64,000 bases of DNA from Hyperoplus lanceolatus (Eukaryota; Chordata; Actinopteri; Uranoscopiformes; Ammodytidae): positions 1,466,001 through 1,530,000 of the forward strand of contig CM049403.1 of assembly GCA_026929865.2 (NCBI GenBank), given 5' to 3'. This document shows positions 59,372 to 64,000 of the stretch, piece after piece. Numbering within the stretch: position 1 is the first letter of the stretch; each line of letters begins with the position of its first letter. Under the pieces are notes generated by a model. That model was not told the origin of the DNA. It worked only from the letters and a program-made list of their open reading frames with translations, and did no database searches. A program made the position numbers and the translations under genes.

Positions 59372-61315
59372 AAATATTAAGCAAATTTTATCATCAGCTT
59401 TCATCTAAATTTTATTGCTTCTTTCTGCACCTCTCACTGAAATAAGGCTAAATTTCAACTTTGTTCAAATCTGCTGTAACTTTTGTTCCAAAGGGCTTTC
59501 AAGAGTATTTCATGGCTTGCCAAGCAGAACACAGCATGCTACAGTAGTTATATATAGTATTTGCATTGAAATATTAAGCAAATTTTATCATCAGCTTTCA
59601 GTGAAGTTTTATTGCTTCTTTCTGCAGCTCTCACCGAAATAAGGCTAAATTTCAACTTTGTTCAAATGTGCTGTAACTTTTGTTCCAAAGGGCTTTCAAG
59701 AGTATTTCATGGCTTGCCAAGCAGAACACAGCATGCTACAGTAGTTGTATATAGTATTTGCATTGAAATATTAAGCAAATTTTATCATCAGCTTTCATTG
59801 AAATTTTATTGCTTCTTTCTGCAGCTCTCACTGAAATAAGGCTAAATTTCAACTTTGTTCAAATGTGCTGTAACTTTTGTTCCAAAGGGCTTTCAAGAGT
59901 ATTTCATGGCTTGCCAAGCAGAACACAGCATGCTACAGTAGTTATATATAGTATTTGCATTGAAATATTAAGCAAATTTTATCATCAGCCTTCAGTGAAG
60001 TTTTATTGCTTCTTTCTGCAGCTCTCATTGAAATAAGGCTAAATTTCAACTTTGTTCAAATGTGCTGTAACTTTTGTTCCAAAGGGCTTTCAAGAGTATA
60101 TCATGGCTTGCCAAGCAGAACACAGCATGCTACAGTAGTTATATATAGTATTTGCATTGAAATATTAAGCAAATTTTATCATCAGCCTTCAGTGAAGTTT
60201 TATTGCTTCTTTCTGCAGCTCTCACCGAAATAAGGCTAAATTTCAACTTTGTTCAAATGTGCTGTAACTTTTGTTCCAAAGGTCTTTCAAGAGTATTTCA
60301 TGGCTTGCCAAGCAGAACACAGCATGCTACAGTAGTTATATATAGTATTTCCATTGAAATATTAAGCAAATTATATCACCAGCCTTCAGTGAAGTTTTAT
60401 TGCTTCTTTCTGAACGTCTCACTGAAATAAGGCTAAATTTCAACTTTGTTCAAATGTGCTGTAACTTTTGTTCCAAAGGGCTTTCAAGAGTATTTCATGG
60501 CTTGCCAAGCAGAACACAGCATGCTACAGTAGTTATATATAGTATTTGCATTGAAATATTAAGCAAATTTTATCATCAGCCTTCAGTGAAGTTTTATTGC
60601 TTCTTTCTGCAGCTCTCATTGAAATAAGGCTAAATTTCAACTTTGTTCAAATGTGCTGTAACTTTTGTTCCAAAGGGCTTTCAAGAGTATATCATGGCTT
60701 GCCAAGCAGAACACAGCATGCTACAGTAGTTATATATAGTATTTGCATTGAAATATTAAGCAAATTTTATCATCAGCCTTCAGTGAAGTTTTGTTGCTTC
60801 TTTCTGCAGCTCTCACCGAAATAAGGCTAAATTTCAACTTTGTTCAAATGTGCTGTAACTTTTGTTCCAAAGGGCTTTCAAGAGTATTTCATGGCTTGCC
60901 AAGCAGAACACAGCATGCTACAGTAGTTATATATAGTATTTCCATTGAAATATTAAGCAAATTATATCACCAGCCTTCAGTGAAGTTTTATTGCTTCTTT
61001 CTGAACGTCTCACTGAAATAAGGCTAAATTTCAACTTTGTTCAAATGTGCTGTAACTTTTGTTCCAAAGGGCTTTCAAGAGTATTTCATGGCTTGCCAAG
61101 CAGAACACAGCATGCTACAGTAGTTATATATAGTATTTGCATTGAAATATTAAGCAAATTTTATCATCAGCCTTCAGTGAAGTTTTATTGCTTCTTTCTG
61201 CAGCTCTCATTGAAATAAGGCTAAATTTCAACTTTGTTCAAATGTGCTGTAACTTTTGTTCCAAAGGGCTTTCAAGAGTATTTCATGGCTTGCCAAGCAG
61301 AACACAGCATGCTAC
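59372..61315 (+). repeat. Right block of the 197-bp satellite, about 10 units
   Basis: The same unit, orientation and register as before the insertion. A three-unit block (60006-60596) is repeated almost exactly at 60597-61187, marked by ATATCATGG, TTCCATTGAAATA with TTATATCACC, and TTTCTGAACGTC variants. The array stops mid-unit at GCATGCTAC (61315). Confidence 0.95.
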
Positions 61316-61620
61316 CAAATAAAGCTCCTCCCCTTACCACATTAGGCTCCTCCCCTTTACCAAATGTGGCTCCTCCCCTTTACCACATTAGGCTCCTCCC
61401 CTTTACCAAATTAGGCCCCTCCCCTTTACCAAATTAGGCTCCTCCCCTTTACCACATTAGGCTCCTCCCCTTTACCACATTGGGCTCCTCCCCTTTACCA
61501 CATTAGGCTCCTCCCCTTTACCAAATTGAGCTCCTCCCCTTTACCAAATTAGGCTCCTCCCCTTTACCACATTAGGCTCCTCCCCTTTACCGCATTAGAA
61601 TCCTCCCCTTTACCAAATTA
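61316..61620. repeat. 23-bp tandem array, about 13 units
   Basis: CCACATTAGGCTCCTCCCCT-type units repeat every 23 bp with CCAAATT/CCACATT alternatives. It begins directly at the broken satellite unit and ends at the GCCCCGGGGG start of the next repeat. Confidence 0.9.
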
Positions 61621-63318
61621 GCCCCGGGGGACTATGACGCACGTCTCCGAAAAATATTAGTAGGATAGCTTGGAAAACATGGCCGCCATTGACTAAAACG
61701 TTTATGCAGGGGCAGGGCTTAATAACAAATTGGCCATAACTAATTGATCATAGGTCCTATCATCATGCAACTTGCAGGATATGTGCAGAAGACATGTGGT
61801 AGCATGGCCCTCTAAGCTTTCGAGATTAACCCATAGGGGCCCCCACAAATGCGAAAACCATCATTCAAAAATGCAATGTTTGACAGGCCACGCCCCTCGC
61901 CCCCCCTTCTTTCTTCCCTAACGTACATGACCTGATATACAGTGAAGTCACATTCACTCTGTGGATTTCCAACCTATCATCACCAAATTGTATACACAGC
62001 ATCAGGGGACGGCCACAACTCGGGACTGGAGTTCGGAAAGCCAGCGGCGGCGGTTCGTAGAAGCGTTCTGGCCCGGCCGACGGGCTGGGGCGCGGCCGAA
62101 GCGGGGATTGGCGGCCTGCGCAGGGCTGCCCGTACTTTCAAAATCTCCGTGGGATTTTCTAGTTAAGTACGGCGGCGGGTCCCCAGTGTCAACAGGGGAC
62201 CCGTAATTATTACTGTGCACCATACTTATTCTTACATCTTACTTTTTATTCTTCCTCACATTTTCTAGCTGCTTCTCCTCCCACACCGTTGCACGTAGAA
62301 ACGCAAAAATTTCACACAACGTGCGTCCCCACCCCACGGGGTGTGCTATTATACGGTTTTTTGAATTTCCGCTAGGGGGCGCTGTTATGAAGTCCCGACT
62401 GAAAGAACTTTGAGAGGCCACGCCCCGCACACCGTACCTCCGATTGACTTGAAATTTCTCACACAGGTGTATATTAGGGTGCTCTACAAAAAAGCCTCTG
62501 GGACCATAAAAACTCTTCAGGGAATATTTCCCGCTAATTAGCATAAAGTGAAAAACAGCGTGTTGTCCACAACTTTCTGAAATTTGACTGTATCAACACC
62601 AAATTTCTCGTGAAGCCCCGGGGGACTACAATAAACATACCCGTAAAAGATTAGTAGGACAACTTGAAAAACATGGCCGCCATTGACCAAAACGTTTACG
62701 CAGGAGCGGGGCTTAATAACACGTTGGCCATAACTCCTTAACCGTAGGTCCTATCATCATGAAACTTGCTGGGTATGTGCAAAAGTCATGTGGTAGCATG
62801 TCTATAGAAACCTATTGAGATTAACCCATACGGGGCACCACAGGGGCGGGGCCTATCCACAAATTGGCCATAACTCCTTAACCATAGGTCCTATCATCAT
62901 CAAACTTGCTGGGTATGTGCAGAAGTCATGTGGTAGCATGTCCCTCGAAGCTTATCGCGATTAACCCATAGGAGGCGCCACAAAAGTCACCTGACTCCTA
63001 TTGCCTTAAAATTGATTACACTTGTACAGCTCATGGTGCTCTACAATATAGCCTCTCGGACAGTTTTTTCCATTTCCGCTAGGGGGCGCTGTTATTAAGC
63101 CCCGACTGAAGAAGGTTTGAGAGGCCACGCCCCGCACACCGGAGGTACGTAGAAGCTTTTGGGCCCGGCCGACGGGCGGGGCGCCGCCCACGCGGGGATT
63201 GGCGGCCTGCGCAGGGCGGCCCGTACTTTCAAAATCTCCGCGGGATTTTCTAGTTAAGTACGGGCCCGAAAGTATTGAGGGCCCGTAATTATTACTCTCC
63301 ACCATACTTATTCTTACT
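61621..63318. repeat. Unclassified interspersed repeat present as two diverged copies
   Basis: Copy 1 (about 61621-62235) and copy 2 (about 62615-63318) share GCCCCGGGGGACTA, GGCCATAACT...CATGTGGTAGCATG (also a third time at 62866-62942), a GTAGAAGC...CCCGGCCGACGGGC block, and a tail reading CGTAATTATTACT then CCATACTTATTCTTAC. TTTCCGCTAGGGGGCGCTGT and GAGGCCACGCCCCGCACACC also occur twice, at 62366/63071 and 62413/63118. The tail carries a hairpin in both copies. I recognise it as a kind common in fish genomes but cannot name the family. No coding region. Confidence 0.6.
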
Positions 63319-63395
63319 TCTTACTTCTTAATCGAGCAGGTTGACACAATCAGGTGGGCCAAATCGAGTGATGAAATAGACCAATGTAGTGATTT

Positions 63396-63617
63396 AGGGC
63401 GACTGTGGCTCAGGTGTTGGAGGTGGTGGTCGGAGGGGCCGATGGCGCGGAATGGCAGCCTCGCTTCCGTCAGTCTGCCCCAGGGCAGCTGAGGCTACTA
63501 TCGTAGTTTACCACCACCGGTATGACTGTGTGTGAACGAATTGAACATGGAACCCTGTAAAGAGCTTTGAGTCAACAACATCGAAATAAAGCGCTATATA
63601 AATCCAATCAATTATTA
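63396..63617 (+). mobile_element. tRNA-derived SINE of the common fish type
   Basis: GGGCGACTGTGGCTCAGGTG resembles a tRNA-like head with an A-box (63404-63420). It is followed by CAGCTGAGGCTAC, TTTACCACCACCGGT and the tail region AAGCGCTATATAAATCCAAT, which is the usual 3' part of abundant teleost SINEs. The B-box is not clear, so the head is probably mutated. The tail ends in CAATCAATTATTA. Confidence 0.75.
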
Positions 63618-64000
63618 GTGAGAGAAAAACAAACATCTGTTATTTCATATAAAAAATACTGGTATTGATAAAAATTAATTAATAATGGTAAACATAAATA
63701 AAATTCCAAAAGGCTCAAGGGGTTCACAAACATTCACACAGCACTGTATGTATTTGATGGTAAATGCAGGGGGACATTGTCTTCATTTGCTGAACATTTT
63801 TTATTTTCTGTCATTAGACAGCAGTTGTTAGCTAAAGTGCATTGAATATGTGTTAGTCAGATTTAATGCAACCCTTTACGTAGTATACTGTAGTGTAGTT
63901 TGTCGATTTCTGTTACCGCTGTATTGGTATTATTTTTTCATTTTAGAGGTCTTAAAAAGGTCTTAAATGTCTTTAAATTTGAACTTTAAAAATGTGCAGA
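63618..64000. other. AT-rich DNA, nothing firmly recognised
   Basis: No reading frame or RNA gene. The last 50 bases (GGTCTTAAAAAGGTCTTAAA context) resemble a phrase seen in fish dispersed repeats, but this is too short to assign. Confidence 0.4.

Noticed and set aside
18543..61218. About 200 near-identical 75-residue reading frames, one per unit
   Set aside because: Each frame starts at TTG, not ATG, and is a consequence of the 197-bp repeat; variants are mostly amino-acid changing. Not annotated as genes.
16092..61315. CRISPR array
   Set aside because: Repeats are 197 bp and contiguous with no unique spacers; the context is a vertebrate genome.
61942..63305. Small frames in the duplicated GC-rich repeat
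   Set aside because: Short, not conserved between the two copies, and crossing the hairpin tail.
63404..63480. A functional tRNA gene
   Set aside because: Only an A-box-like segment; no complete cloverleaf or B-box, and the 3' part is the common SINE body.

Overview
The window looks like accessory, repeat-dominated DNA of a ray-finned fish (teleost). The evidence is a BEL/Pao retrotransposon, an RTE-type LINE with a short trinucleotide tail, a Tf1/sushi-like LTR element, an endogenous-retrovirus-like insertion, a tRNA-derived SINE of the common fish type, GT-AG introns and very long tandem arrays. Nothing suggests a prokaryote. Many predicted short reading frames here begin at non-ATG codons or are repeat translations and were not annotated.

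Layout: 1-4.95 kb is a decayed BEL/Pao element on the minus strand, cut by the left window edge inside the integrase core. 5.0-6.5 kb is a promoter-like CpG/CRE/ETS patch followed by AT-rich DNA. Exons of one plus-strand host gene can be followed at about 6.50-6.66, 6.76-6.93, 14.72-14.82 and 14.97-16.20 kb. The last exon carries a GDQLT-containing domain that I tentatively link to the DUF6589 family, plus a C-terminal C2H2-like finger. The large intron has been filled by an RTE-like LINE (7.0-9.84 kb) and by a complete non-autonomous LTR element (10.16-13.75 kb, 5-bp target duplication). That LTR element encodes one 933-codon Pro-rich reading frame built almost wholly of 27-bp and 33-bp tandem repeats.

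From 16.09 to 61.32 kb the window is a head-to-tail 197-bp satellite of roughly 209 units. It begins inside the last coding exon of the host gene. A 4.0-kb endogenous-retrovirus-like element (55.36-59.37 kb, 5-bp target duplication, tRNA-Tyr-type primer site) interrupts it. The array is degenerate at its left edge, homogeneous in the middle and shows local multi-unit (trimer) amplification. It ends abruptly against a 23-bp tandem array (61.32-61.62 kb). A duplicated unclassified interspersed repeat with a conserved 3' hairpin follows (61.62-63.32 kb), then a SINE (63.40-63.62 kb).

The most interesting observations are: (1) the satellite grows directly out of the 3' end of a coding gene, and every unit keeps a splice-acceptor-like tract and a nearly closed copy of the gene's C-terminal codons; (2) the LTR element has no tRNA primer site but has a 12-nt primer-site complement placed just downstream of its TATA box, the arrangement expected for Tf1/sushi self-priming; (3) five or more different minisatellites in that element share a 27-bp period and keep one reading frame open. 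All family assignments are from reading the sequence and were not tested by database search.
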